DNA of 58,638 nt from Paraburkholderia eburnea. Lineage in GTDB: Bacteria; Pseudomonadota; Gammaproteobacteria; Burkholderiales; Burkholderiaceae. The stretch lies in the NCBI RefSeq assembly GCF_002917095.1, contig NZ_PQGA01000031.1, positions 1 through 58,638 on the forward strand, given 5' to 3'. Shown here piece by piece: positions 15,802 through 24,487 of this stretch. The notes below the pieces were generated by a model. The model ran no database searches. It was given only the letters and a program-made list of their open reading frames with translations, and was not told where the DNA came from. Every line of letters starts with the position of its first letter. The first letter of the stretch is position 1. The position numbers and the translations under genes were made by a program.

Positions 15802-17664
15802 TCAAACGCACTCGACACGATTGCGTCCGCCTTTTTTCGCGCGATAAAGCGCGACGTCGCTGCGCGAGAGCGTGATCTCGGCGCTGCTGTCATCGGCGCG
15901 AATCTGCGTCAGGCCGATGCTGACCGTGAGCACCACGGGACCGGCTTCAGCGCGCAACGGCGCCTGGGCGAAGCATTCCTGGATGCGGCGCGCAACCGTA
16001 CTGGCGCCGTCGAGATCCGCGCCGCCCAGCAGAATCGCGAACTCTTCGCCGCCGATGCGCCCCGCCACATCGCCCACGCGCAGATGGTTGCGCAGGATCG
16101 ACGCGAAATGACGCAAGGCTTCGTCGCCGACCGCATGGCCGAAGCGGTCGTTGATCGATTTGAAGTGGTCGAGGTCGCACATCATCAGCGTGCACTCGGG
16201 GCCGCCCGAGCGTCGCAGCAACACCAACTGCGCGTCGAGACGGGCCATGAAATGCCGCCGGTTCGCAAGGCGCGTGAGGCCGTCGGTCATGGCGAACTCC
16301 TGCAGCTCGGCCTCGATGCGCTTGCGCTCGGTGACGTCGGTGATGAAGCCGTGCCAGACCGTCGCGCCGTCGCTGCGCCGCTGCGGCCGGGCATCGCCCT
16401 GACGCCAGCGCAGCCCTTGCTGCGGCAGACGCACGCGATACTCCAGATGCCAGGGCGCGAGCGTGGCCGCCGATTCCGCGAACGAAGCGCGGTAGGCGTC
16501 GATATCGTCGGGATGGATCAGCGCGTCGATGCCGGCGGCGTCGCGCGCGACCTGCTCGGGCGTGAGTTCGTAAATCTCGCCGATACCCGCGCTCGCATAG
16601 GGAAACGAAGTGTGCCCGTCCGGCGCGCGGCGGCACTGGAACACCAGACCCGGCACTTCATTGGTGAGATTGGTAACGAGAACGACCGATTCGCGCATGC
16701 GCTCCGCCATCTCGCGCATCGAGGTCACGTCGGTCGAGGTGCCCACCATGCGCAGCGCGTGGCCATCGTGATCGCGCGCGATGACCTTGCCGCGGCTGCA
16801 GATCCACTTGTAGCTGCCGTCCTTGCAACGGATGCGGTGCTCGACTTCGTACTGGTCGGTGCGGCCTTCGAAATGCGCCTTCATGGTCGCCTGAACGTAG
16901 GCGAGATCCTCGGGATGCAGGCGCTGGTAGCTGTCCTCGATACGGTTGGTGACTTCGTCGTCGGCGTAGCCGAGCATCGCCTTCCAGCCCGTCGAGTAGC
17001 GGATCTCGCCCGTCGCCACGTTGCGGTCCCAGATGCCGGTGCCGCTGCCCGCGATCGCCAGCGCAAGCAGGCGTTCGCGCTCGCGCAACGAATCGAGTTC
17101 CGCGCGCAGGTTCGATCCGGTGCGGCTCGTCTCGCGCGGATCGTCCGGTGCAGCCACGAGGGCGGCGATCACCCGCGCGAAATCGTCGAGGCTCTCGCGC
17201 TGCGCCGCCGACAACTCGCGCGGCGCGGGATCGAGCAGGCACAGACTGCCCAGCGCGTCGCCGTTGGCGCGTGTCAGCGGCCACGCCGCCACGAAGCGCA
17301 GTGGCAGCGCGCTCGCGCGCGACAAACACGCCTGCCATGTGGGGTCTGATCCGAGATCGTTGATGACGAGCGGCTCGGCCATCCTTTCATTGGCATTACC
17401 GGAATCTCGCACGTTCGTGCGCTTGAGTTCCAGCAGCGCCTCGCGCAATGGCGCATCGACGCCCGCGCCGAGCCATTCGTGCCCCTGCACCGCGTCACCC
17501 GGCAGCACGCAGGCGAGCGCCACATCGAAGTGTCGCGCCGCGAGCCGCATCAACGCATCCAGCAGCGCATGGGTACTTCCGTCGTTGTGCGCACCACTAC
17601 CATGCGCCACCGCAGTGGCAGGCGGCGCAAGCGCGGCTTCGGCAGGCGACGGAGTGGCAGGCAT
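15802..17664 (-). CDS. GAF-PAS-PAS-GGDEF diguanylate cyclase (620 aa)
   Basis: This is a cytoplasmic multi-sensor c-di-GMP synthase. An N-terminal GAF-like domain (roughly residues 30-165, ending LRFVAAWPLTRANGDALGSLCLLD) is followed by a PAS_3-type domain (about 200-315, with GIWDRNVATGEIRYSTGWKAMLGY), a second PAS (about 330-440), and the GGDEF domain. The active-site signature is GGEEF at 538-542. The inhibitory I-site RVGD (529-532) is intact, so product inhibition is expected. There is no membrane segment. It is monocistronic by spacing and has no EAL or HD-GYP partner nearby. Confidence 0.92.
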   Translation of the reverse strand: MPATPSPAEAALAPPATAVAHGSGAHNDGSTHALLDALMRLAARHFDVALACVLPGDAVQGHEWLGAGVDAPLREALLELKRTNVRDSGNANERMAEPLVINDLGSDPTWQACLSRASALPLRFVAAWPLTRANGDALGSLCLLDPAPRELSAAQRESLDDFARVIAALVAAPDDPRETSRTGSNLRAELDSLRERERLLALAIAGSGTGIWDRNVATGEIRYSTGWKAMLGYADDEVTNRIEDSYQRLHPEDLAYVQATMKAHFEGRTDQYEVEHRIRCKDGSYKWICSRGKVIARDHDGHALRMVGTSTDVTSMREMAERMRESVVLVTNLTNEVPGLVFQCRRAPDGHTSFPYASAGIGEIYELTPEQVARDAAGIDALIHPDDIDAYRASFAESAATLAPWHLEYRVRLPQQGLRWRQGDARPQRRSDGATVWHGFITDVTERKRIEAELQEFAMTDGLTRLANRRHFMARLDAQLVLLRRSGGPECTLMMCDLDHFKSINDRFGHAVGDEALRHFASILRNHLRVGDVAGRIGGEEFAILLGGADLDGASTVARRIQECFAQAPLRAEAGPVVLTVSIGLTQIRADDSSAEITLSRSDVALYRAKKGGRNRVECV

Positions 17665-17804
17665 GGCGCTGGCTCGGGCTGGGGAATCGAGCGGCTAGTA
17701 TATAGCGCGTGAAATTAACCGCAACGCATGAGCCGATAACAGACAAATCGCTCAAAAAATCGCTTGCATCGGGCGCTAATTCAAGGCTGGTGGAATCAGC
17801 CGTG

Positions 17805-18842
17805 CTAACGATCCATCGGCCTGCGCAGGCGAAACACCCACCAGCCGAGCAGCACGGTAAAACCGGCCACGAGCGCCACCATCAGCCAGAAGCCGTGATG
17901 GTTTTCGGCAAGCGGAATGCCGCCCACGTTCATGCCGAAAAAACCCGCCACGATATTGATCGGCAAAGCCAGCACCGTCACCAGCGTGAGCGTGAAAAGC
18001 GTACGGTTGTTCTGTTCTTCGAGACGCGCGCCCATCTCTTCCTGCAGCAGTTTGATCCGCTCGACAAGGCCCGCCATATCGCCGAGCACGAGCGTGAACT
18101 CCTCGGTCGTTTCGCGCAGATCCTGCATGTCGGCGCTCTGCAGCCAGCGCGGCGGCCGCGCGAGCAGGCGGAACACGGCGCCAGGCTCCGGCGCGAGCAT
18201 GCGTTGCAGACGCACCAGAATACGCCGCATCGCGGCGAGATCGTGACGGCTGCCCAGACGGCGCGAGGCGAGGAACTGGTCTTCGGCGCGATCGACGTCC
18301 ACGCTCGTGCGACGCACGATTTCCACCATCAGATCGGCCTGATCGCGCAGCAGGTGAATCAGCAGATCGGCGGGCGAGCGGAAGGTCTCGCCGTTGCGCA
18401 CGTCGCCGCGCAGACGGTCGACGGAGCGCAGCGGCTTCATGCGCGCCGTCACCAGCAAACGTTCGTGCGTATAGGACCAGAGCGTGGCGATCTGCGAGGG
18501 CGTGAGTTCGAAATCGAACATCACGTCGTTGACGACGGCGTAGAGCGCGCCATCCACCTGCTCGATGCGCGTGGAGTGCGAGCCTTCCACCAGCATCTCG
18601 AAGAAGCTGTCGGGCAGGTCGAGATGCGCGCGCATCCACGAGGCGCTCGCGGCATGGGCGAGATTGAAGTGAAGCCAGTAGAACGCACCGTCCTGGGCTT
18701 TATCGTGCTGGCCGCCCTGCAGCGCGGCGAGCACATCTTCGCCCTTGACGGGCTGGCCCGGCTCGCCCGGCATGAAGCGGAATCCGCAAATCAAGCCCGA
18801 CATGTCGGCGCCGTAGGTTGCAATGGACGAGGCAAGATCCAT
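17805..18842 (-). CDS. zntB: CorA-family divalent cation transporter, ZntB-like
   Basis: The 345-aa protein has a large N-terminal cytoplasmic domain (GLICGFRFMPGEPGQPV, WLHFNLAHAASASWMRAHLDLPDSFFEML) and two C-terminal membrane helices. The first helix ends in the family pore motif GMN (FFGMNVGG). The second helix is FWLMVALVAGFTVLLGWWVF, followed by a positively charged tail. ZntB-type CorA proteins move zinc across the inner membrane. The start at 18842 (MDLASSIATYG) was chosen because sequence upstream is poorly conserved in appearance; MSGLICG at 18803 is also possible and neither has a clear ribosome site. Confidence 0.87.
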   Translation of the reverse strand: MDLASSIATYGADMSGLICGFRFMPGEPGQPVKGEDVLAALQGGQHDKAQDGAFYWLHFNLAHAASASWMRAHLDLPDSFFEMLVEGSHSTRIEQVDGALYAVVNDVMFDFELTPSQIATLWSYTHERLLVTARMKPLRSVDRLRGDVRNGETFRSPADLLIHLLRDQADLMVEIVRRTSVDVDRAEDQFLASRRLGSRHDLAAMRRILVRLQRMLAPEPGAVFRLLARPPRWLQSADMQDLRETTEEFTLVLGDMAGLVERIKLLQEEMGARLEEQNNRTLFTLTLVTVLALPINIVAGFFGMNVGGIPLAENHHGFWLMVALVAGFTVLLGWWVFRLRRPMDR

Positions 18843-18981
18843 GGTCGTGTGGCCGTTTAATCGGCGCAAGGATGCCATATCCGCGCTTTTTCAGGCAAGC
18901 GCGCGCGTTCATGGGATCGACATGTGATTGTCATCCAGGTGTGCCATGGCCCGACGCAAGCCGCCCCGACTCCCCGCGCAA

Positions 18982-19422
18982 TCAGATCCAGACGTCGTTT
19001 GCCTGCGTGCGCTCGCCTTGCGCGCCGTCGCCGGTATTGACCACGCCGCGCGGCTCGATCAGCAGGAGCTGGACTTCGGCAGCCGCGCTGGGCTTGTGCT
19101 CGACGCCCTTCGGCACCACGGCCATCTGGCCCGCGCGCACGACGAGAGTTTCATCGCCGTTCGGGCCGCCGCGAATTCCGATGTGCAATTCGCCGTCGAG
19201 CACGATGAAGGTTTCGTCGGTATCGGCGTGGCAATGCCAGAGAAAATCGCCCAGCAGTTTCACGACCTTGAACTGGTAGTCGTTCATCTCGGCGACGACG
19301 CGCGGCTGCCAGTGTCCTTCGATCTGTCCGATCTTCGCGGCGAAATCGATCGTCCGGGATTGACCGCGCGCGGCGGGCTGCGTGAGTGGCATGGATGGCG
19401 TGGATGGCGTGACAATGGACAT
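18982..19422 (-). CDS. Cupin-domain protein (146 aa)
   Basis: This single-domain cupin has metal-binding residues visible in the two conserved motifs: FLWHCHADTDETFIVLDGEL (His, His, Glu) and VVPKGVEHKP (His). The N-terminal part IGQIEGHWQPRVVAEMNDYQFKVVKLLGDF matches a common family of small cupins often paired with regulators. No enzymatic activity can be assigned. The ATG at 19422 has GGAG upstream. The gene lies 83 bp downstream of an AraC regulator on the same strand and is probably co-transcribed with it. Confidence 0.8.
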   Translation of the reverse strand: MSIVTPSTPSMPLTQPAARGQSRTIDFAAKIGQIEGHWQPRVVAEMNDYQFKVVKLLGDFLWHCHADTDETFIVLDGELHIGIRGGPNGDETLVVRAGQMAVVPKGVEHKPSAAAEVQLLLIEPRGVVNTGDGAQGERTQANDVWI

Positions 19423-19505
19423 GGTGGGCTCCGTTCAATCAGTCGATACTGGAGCGTAATCGCGCCCATGCGGCCCGTCTTGAACGATCGTGGCGATTTC
19501 GGCGT

Positions 19506-20321
19506 TCAGCCGCGCGCGACCCGCTGCCAGGCTCCCGGCGTCATACCGAATGCCCTGGTGAAGTGGCGCGTCATATGGCTCTGATCCGCGAAGCCTGCCG
19601 CAGCGGCCGCATGGGACAGCGCCGTGCCCGCCAGCAACATGCGCCGCACCGCGTCGAGCCGGCGCATCGTCAGGTAACGGTACGGGCTCGTGCCGTAGAA
19701 ATGACGGAAATCGCGCGACAGACTCCAGCGGTCGCGCCCTGTCGCCGTTTCCAGTTCTTCGAGCGCGACGGTGCGCGAGCAATGCGCGTGCAGGAATTCG
19801 CGCGCCCGGCGTGCTGCGCGATAGTCGCCAACCGGAGCGATTTTGCCCGTGCTGGTGATGGCAGCCAGTGCGTGAACAAGTTCGGTCAGCGCATCGTTCT
19901 GCTCGAGCGGTTCGAGCGTATGGCTCATCTGTTGCAGCAATGCCCCGGTTGCCGCCGACAGTCGCGGATCGGTCGTCAGGCCGCCTTCGAGAAACGGTAG
20001 TGCGCTGCCGCCCAGCACGTCCTGAAAAAGCGACGGCTGCACGTAGATCATGCGGTACTGAAAACCTTCGCGCGTGCCCGCCTGGCCGTCGTGCGGCTCG
20101 TCGGGATGCAGCACGATCGTATGGCCCGGCAGGCTGTCGCACCGTTCGCGCCGGTAGTTGAAGCTCTGCACGCCCGCGAGTGTGCGGCCGATCGCGTAGG
20201 TGTCGTGGCGGTGCATCGCGTAGGCTTTGCCGTGGAAATATGCCTCGATGCGCTCGACGCCTTCGATCGGCTCGGCGCGCTCGACCCAGTCGGGGCCTAG
20301 GCTGTTGCGGTGTCGGTTCAT
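19506..20321 (-). CDS. AraC-family regulator with cupin-type sensor domain
   Basis: The 271-aa protein has an N-terminal AraC_binding cupin domain (IEAYFHGKAYAMHRHDTYAIGRTLAGVQSFNYRRER, then PGHTIVLHPDEPHDG) and a C-terminal double helix-turn-helix ending AAAAGFADQSHMTRHFTRAFGMTPGAWQRVARG. The start at 20321 gives a natural family length. The adjacent cupin gene downstream is the most probable operon partner. Effector and targets are unknown. Confidence 0.88.
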   Translation of the reverse strand: MNRHRNSLGPDWVERAEPIEGVERIEAYFHGKAYAMHRHDTYAIGRTLAGVQSFNYRRERCDSLPGHTIVLHPDEPHDGQAGTREGFQYRMIYVQPSLFQDVLGGSALPFLEGGLTTDPRLSAATGALLQQMSHTLEPLEQNDALTELVHALAAITSTGKIAPVGDYRAARRAREFLHAHCSRTVALEELETATGRDRWSLSRDFRHFYGTSPYRYLTMRRLDAVRRMLLAGTALSHAAAAAGFADQSHMTRHFTRAFGMTPGAWQRVARG

Positions 20322-20609
20322 GAAATCGGCGAATGGAAGACTGGCCGCCAGGCGACCGCTGCCGACGATTGTGGCACGGCGCGTGAAGACACGTCATGCC
20401 GATCCGCCGCGCTTAAGGGAACGTAAGGAAAACGCCTTTCCGGCGAGTGCCTGATGGCAATCGCGCCGCCCTTTTTCAACACGAATCCGCCATGCGATGA
20501 GGATTTCTGTGCGCTACGGGACAAACCCTCCCCCAACTCGACGCCAGGTGTGACTACACTTATTTTCGTCGGCATCCGCTCGCCGGCAGATGACTCCTGG
20601 AGGTGTGCC

Positions 20610-22418
20610 GTGCCCCGCCTGATCCCAGCCTGCACCTCGCGCCCCGCCGCCGCGCTTGCCGTTCTTCTCGTCGGCACCGTCTGTCTGACCGTCCAGGCCG
20701 CCACGCCAACTCAGCCCGCCAAAGCGTCCCAGGCGGAGCAGGCGTCCGACGATTCCGCAGCCGATAAACCCGCCCCGGTCAAGCACGCTGCCGCCTCGCC
20801 CGCCGCGATGGCGACGCCGGACTTCTTCTCGCTGGCCGACCGCTACGGGCCGGCCGTCGTGCACGTGATCGCGCGCGGCGCCGACGACCCGTCGGCGCCG
20901 CCCGAGCAGGAAGCGATCGACAACGACGATCCGTTCACCGCTTTCTTCAAGCGCACGCCACGACCGCCCGCAAACGGCCAGGCCCAGACGCAAGCCCAGG
21001 ACCCAGGCCAGAACGCCGGTGGACCGCGCGTGATGACGGGCAGCGGCTCCGGCTTCATCGTGAGCCCGGACGGCGTGGTGCTCACCACCGCGCATGTGGT
21101 GGATAACGCGCAGGAAGTGATGGTGCAACTGACCGACAAGCGCGAGTTCAAGGCGGAAGTCGTCGCCGTCGATCCCGTGAGCGACGTCGCCGTGCTGCAG
21201 GTCGACGCCCACGATCTGCCGACTGTGAAGCTCGGCGATTCGTCGCAGCTGCGCGCGGGCGAACCGGTGCTCTCGCTCGGCTCGCCGGACAGCTTCCAGA
21301 ACACGGTGACGACCGGCATCGTCAGCGCAGCTTCCCGCACGCTGCCGGACGGCAACCCGTTTCCGTTCTTCCAGACCAACGTGGCCGTGAACCCCGACAA
21401 TTCGGGCGGCCCGCTCTTTAACCGCGCGGGCGAGGTGATCGGCATCGACGTGCAGGTCTACGCGGACAGCGACCGCTACAACGGACTGACCTTCGGCATT
21501 CCGATCGAGGCGGCAAACAGGTTCCGCGCGCAATTGCAGGCAGCGCGCAAAACCGCCCCGGCCAATCAAGCCGATCAGGCGGACCCGGCCAACGCGGCGG
21601 CGCCCGCGCTCACGCGCACCTTCGGCATGCAGGTCGAGGACGTCAGCCCCGGACTCGCGGCGGCGCTCGGCTTGCCGCACGCGGGCGGCGCACTGGTCGA
21701 CGCCGTCGATGCCGACTCGATCGGCGCGGCGGCCGGCGTAAAGGCCGGCGACGTAATCGTGCAGGTCGGCCAGGAGCCGGTGGACAGCGCGGCGACGCTC
21801 GCCACCCGGCTCGCCGCCGTGCCCCCCGCCACGCAGACGCCGCTCAAGGTGATCCGCAACCGTCGGCCGATGCTCACGCGCTTCTCGAACGCGGCGCTCG
21901 ACGCGAAACCGGTCAGGACCGCGAAGGCGGCGGTCAAGGCCGCCAAGCCGGTGCCGGCCGCTCAACCCGCCCAGCAGGCGCAAGCCGCGGACCAAACCGA
22001 CCAGGCGGACGCCGCCGATGCGCAGGATGCCGCGCCCGCTCCGCGCGACGCGCGCGCCGTGGCCACCGTCACCGCCGATACCGACGGCGTGGCGGTGACG
22101 CGGGTCAGCGCCTCCGCGAAACTGTCGAAGCCTGCAACCGCCCACGCCACGACAGACAGACTCGGCCTCGTCAGCCATGCGCTCAGCGAGGATGAACGCC
22201 GTTCCAGCGGCCTGCCGCTCGGCCTGATGGTGGACGCGGCGAGCGGCCCCGCCGCGCGCGCGGGCGTGCGGCCCGGCGACATCGTGCTCTCGCTCAACGA
22301 CACGCTGATCGAGACGCACGACCAGGCCGTGGCGCTCGAAGCCAAGGCGACGCGCAGCATGGCGCTGCTCATCCAGCGCAATAACGCGCGCAGTTTCGTC
22401 GATGTGAAACTGCAATAA
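20610..22418 (+). CDS. Periplasmic Do-like serine protease (DegP/DegQ/MucD family) with altered oxyanion loop
   Basis: The protein is 602 aa from a GTG start at 20610, which has CTGGAGG in front; frames further upstream lack a signal sequence at their N-terminus. The signal peptide ends VQA|AT near residue 30. The trypsin-like domain has the catalytic triad H162 (TTAHVVDN), D192 (SDVAVLQ) and S265. Two PDZ-like domains follow (about 320-420 and 515-600), joined by a long Ala/Gln/Asp-rich linker (about 445-500). The loop before Ser reads NPDNSGGPL where the family has GNSGG: D263 replaces the glycine that normally forms the oxyanion hole. Family role is degradation or refolding of misfolded envelope proteins. 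The ECF sigma cluster 1.5 kb away may be related in function. Confidence 0.88.
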   Translation: MPRLIPACTSRPAAALAVLLVGTVCLTVQAATPTQPAKASQAEQASDDSAADKPAPVKHAAASPAAMATPDFFSLADRYGPAVVHVIARGADDPSAPPEQEAIDNDDPFTAFFKRTPRPPANGQAQTQAQDPGQNAGGPRVMTGSGSGFIVSPDGVVLTTAHVVDNAQEVMVQLTDKREFKAEVVAVDPVSDVAVLQVDAHDLPTVKLGDSSQLRAGEPVLSLGSPDSFQNTVTTGIVSAASRTLPDGNPFPFFQTNVAVNPDNSGGPLFNRAGEVIGIDVQVYADSDRYNGLTFGIPIEAANRFRAQLQAARKTAPANQADQADPANAAAPALTRTFGMQVEDVSPGLAAALGLPHAGGALVDAVDADSIGAAAGVKAGDVIVQVGQEPVDSAATLATRLAAVPPATQTPLKVIRNRRPMLTRFSNAALDAKPVRTAKAAVKAAKPVPAAQPAQQAQAADQTDQADAADAQDAAPAPRDARAVATVTADTDGVAVTRVSASAKLSKPATAHATTDRLGLVSHALSEDERRSSGLPLGLMVDAASGPAARAGVRPGDIVLSLNDTLIETHDQAVALEAKATRSMALLIQRNNARSFVDVKLQ

Positions 22419-22422
22419 CGAC

Positions 22423-22447
22423 GTGGCCCGAAAAATCTTCGGGCCAC
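22423..22447. terminator. Hairpin after the Do-like protease
   Basis: GTGGCCCGAA (22423-22432) and TTCGGGCCAC (22438-22447) form a perfect 10-bp stem around a 5-nt loop, 4 bases past the stop codon. It has no T-run but its position argues for a transcript end. Confidence 0.65.
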
Positions 22448-22609
22448 ATCTCAATCACGCTGATACAAAGCCGATACAAAGCCGGACGGAATAACTCCCA
22501 GGCTGGTGCGTTCGTATCCATGCAAGCAGCGTCGAAACAAACCGGATCGTCAAGATCCCGTTTGATCGGCGACTGCCGCGAGATCACACCATCTGATAAG
22601 GAGTTCGAA

Positions 22610-22930
22610 ATGTCTATCCGCCGCGTATTGATTGCCACGCTCGTCGCCGCTTCTTCCGTGGGCGCTGTCACCCAGGCATCGGCACAAGGTCTCACCCGCG
22701 AGGAAGTGCGCCAGCAACTGATCGAGGCCGAAGCCAACGGCTCGCGCTTCGTCACCGATGCGTCCTATCCTGAAGTCAGCCCGGTATTCGCGCAACAGGT
22801 CACGCACGCCGCGCACGCACAGGAAGCGAGCGGCATGGGGATGCCTGCATCCGGCAAGAGCGATTCAGGCGCGCCGCCGATGGCCTGCGTCGGCCCGGCA
22901 AGCTACTGCAATATCTATTCGGGAAGCTGA
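22610..22930 (+). CDS. DUF4148 domain-containing small exported protein (106 aa)
   Basis: The protein has a signal peptide, MSIRRVLIATLVAASSVGAVTQASA, followed by the DUF4148 signature GLTREEVRQQLIEAEANGSRF and a low-complexity Ala/Ser/Gly tail. DUF4148 proteins are numerous in Burkholderiales and lack an assigned function; many are stress- or host-responsive. The ATG at 22610 has AAGGAG 5-8 bases upstream. The gene is flanked by hairpins on both sides and appears monocistronic. Confidence 0.88.
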   Translation: MSIRRVLIATLVAASSVGAVTQASAQGLTREEVRQQLIEAEANGSRFVTDASYPEVSPVFAQQVTHAAHAQEASGMGMPASGKSDSGAPPMACVGPASYCNIYSGS

Positions 22931-22953
22931 TGCCGTCACGCTCAAGCGTGCAA

Positions 22954-22990
22954 CGCCGAAACCCCGCTCATCGCGAGCGGGGTTTCGGCG
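22954..22990. terminator. Strong 16-bp hairpin, bidirectional terminator
   Basis: CGCCGAAACCCCGCTC (22954-22969) pairs perfectly with 22975-22990 around ATCGC. It lies between the convergent DUF4148 and anti-sigma genes. The stem is very stable, though no long T-run follows in either direction. Confidence 0.75.
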
Positions 22991-23063
22991 CTGACATGCG
23001 CAAGGGTCTTTGAATACGCGGCGATGCCGCGCGAAACACGATCAGCGTGACTTCAACGTCGCT

Positions 23064-23951
23064 TCAACGCGAAGTCAGCTGCGCATAAACATCGTGCGAG
23101 AGCTGCAGCAGCACCTTGCGGTCGATACCGCCCGAGAGCGCATAACCGAAGTCGCCGTCGATCCAGTAGAACACGCTCACGGGGCCGTCTTCGTAGAGCT
23201 TGAACGCGGTGGTATTGCTGCTGACCTTGCGATGCGAGATGCACAGCGTCACGCGCTCGCCTTGCGCGTTGTGATACATGAACTGCGCGACATCGCCGTC
23301 CGGACCCGGCAGCAGACGCCCGCCGACCAGCTCGAAACCGCTGCGGGAAAGCATCGGCGGATGCACGTCGGTGCCGAGGCGATTCGCTAGCCATTGCACG
23401 AAATCCTGCTCCTGGCGCGCGCCCATCGTATCGGGGCGTTCGACCTCGGGCATATAGACCACGTGCGCGAGCGCGGCCTCGTGAACGAAATTCATGGTCG
23501 GGTCCGCGCTGACCGCGCGCAGTTCGGCGTGCGTATCGCCACCACCGGCCACGTCGCCGCCGTTCATCACATCGGTGCCGTAATGCGTGCCCCAACCGAT
23601 GCCGATACCCACCACCAGCGCCGCCGCGAAGCCCGCGAACTTCGGCCAGTTGGCGGCCGCGCGCGCGTGGTTTTTAACCGCTTGCGGCGTGGCCGCATCG
23701 TCCTTGACGGTAGGAGCCGGGGCAGACGTAGACACCGCATCGCGCAGACGCGCGGGCACCGGCTCGCTCATTACCCGGTCGTAGCGCTCGTGCAGCAGGC
23801 TGTTCAGCGAGAAAAAGTCGCTCGTGCGCGCCGCGAGTTCGGGATTGCGCTCGAGTTCGCGCTCGACATCGGCGCGGCGCGCTTCGGAGAGCGTGCCGTC
23901 CACGTAGGCGTGAATCTCGTCTTCGGTCACGGGATGTTGTTGATCGCTCAT
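23064..23951 (-). CDS. Transmembrane anti-sigma factor of the ECF operon
   Basis: The 295-aa protein begins with an anti-sigma-like domain (VTEDEIHAYVDGTLSEARRADVERELERNPELAARTSDFF) that lacks the Cys residues of zinc-binding versions. One membrane helix follows (FAGFAAALVVGIGIGWG, about residues 107-123) and then a periplasmic domain of about 170 residues ending VSVFYWIDGDFGYALSGGIDRKVLLQLSHDVYAQL. Its start overlaps the sigma stop codon as ATGA, the normal arrangement for a cognate sigma and anti-sigma pair. It should hold the sigma factor at the membrane until a periplasmic signal releases it. Confidence 0.88.
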   Translation of the reverse strand: MSDQQHPVTEDEIHAYVDGTLSEARRADVERELERNPELAARTSDFFSLNSLLHERYDRVMSEPVPARLRDAVSTSAPAPTVKDDAATPQAVKNHARAAANWPKFAGFAAALVVGIGIGWGTHYGTDVMNGGDVAGGGDTHAELRAVSADPTMNFVHEAALAHVVYMPEVERPDTMGARQEQDFVQWLANRLGTDVHPPMLSRSGFELVGGRLLPGPDGDVAQFMYHNAQGERVTLCISHRKVSSNTTAFKLYEDGPVSVFYWIDGDFGYALSGGIDRKVLLQLSHDVYAQLTSR

Positions 23952-24466
23952 CGCACCACCTTCAGGTTCGCACGCGGGACGGTTCCGGCCATCAGCGCGC
24001 GCAGGCGCTCACGGCCTCTGGACAGCCTCGACATCACGGTGCCGATCGGCACATCGAGCGCCAGCGCCACATCGGCGTAACTCATTTCCTCCAGCCCCAC
24101 CAGCAGCACGACTTCGCGCTGCTCGACGGGCAAACGCTGCAGCGCGAAGTCGAGATCGCGCACTTCGAGCGCGCCGGTCTGCGTCGCGGGCACCGCGTAG
24201 TCGGCTTCGGGCACGCTGTCGTCGTCGACGGACACATGCGTGCCGCGCGCCGCCGATTTGCGCACCTGGTTCACGAACAGGTTGTGCATGATCGTGAAAA
24301 GCCAGGCGCGCAGATCGGTGCCTGCGCGAAACAGCTCGGTGCGCGCGAGCGCGCGTTCGAGCGTGTCCTGCACCAGATCGTCGGCCAGCTCGCGGTTATT
24401 CATCAGCGCGCGGGCATAACGCCTCAGGCGCGGTACGTGTTCGATCAGCTCGTCACGGACGTCCAT
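23948..24466 (-). CDS. ECF-type RNA polymerase sigma factor (172 aa)
   Basis: Region 2 is visible as LRRYARALMNNRELADDLVQDTLERALARTELFRAGTDLRAWLFTIMHNLFVNQVRK and region 4 as LQRLPVEQREVVLLVGLEEMSYADVALALDVPIGTVMSRLSRGRERLRAL, with no extra domains. It directs polymerase to stress promoters. It lies between two anti-sigma-like genes on the same strand: 21 bp after the upstream one and overlapping the downstream one. An ECF-type promoter at 25361-25385 in front of the three-gene operon suggests autoregulation. Confidence 0.93.
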   Translation of the reverse strand: MDVRDELIEHVPRLRRYARALMNNRELADDLVQDTLERALARTELFRAGTDLRAWLFTIMHNLFVNQVRKSAARGTHVSVDDDSVPEADYAVPATQTGALEVRDLDFALQRLPVEQREVVLLVGLEEMSYADVALALDVPIGTVMSRLSRGRERLRALMAGTVPRANLKVVR

Positions 24467-24487
24467 GTTCCATCCTCGTCTGCCCTC

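Noticed and set aside
20514..22454. 646-codon minus-strand frame across the Do-like protease
   Set aside because: Antisense shadow; the plus strand has the signal peptide, catalytic triad and PDZ domains.
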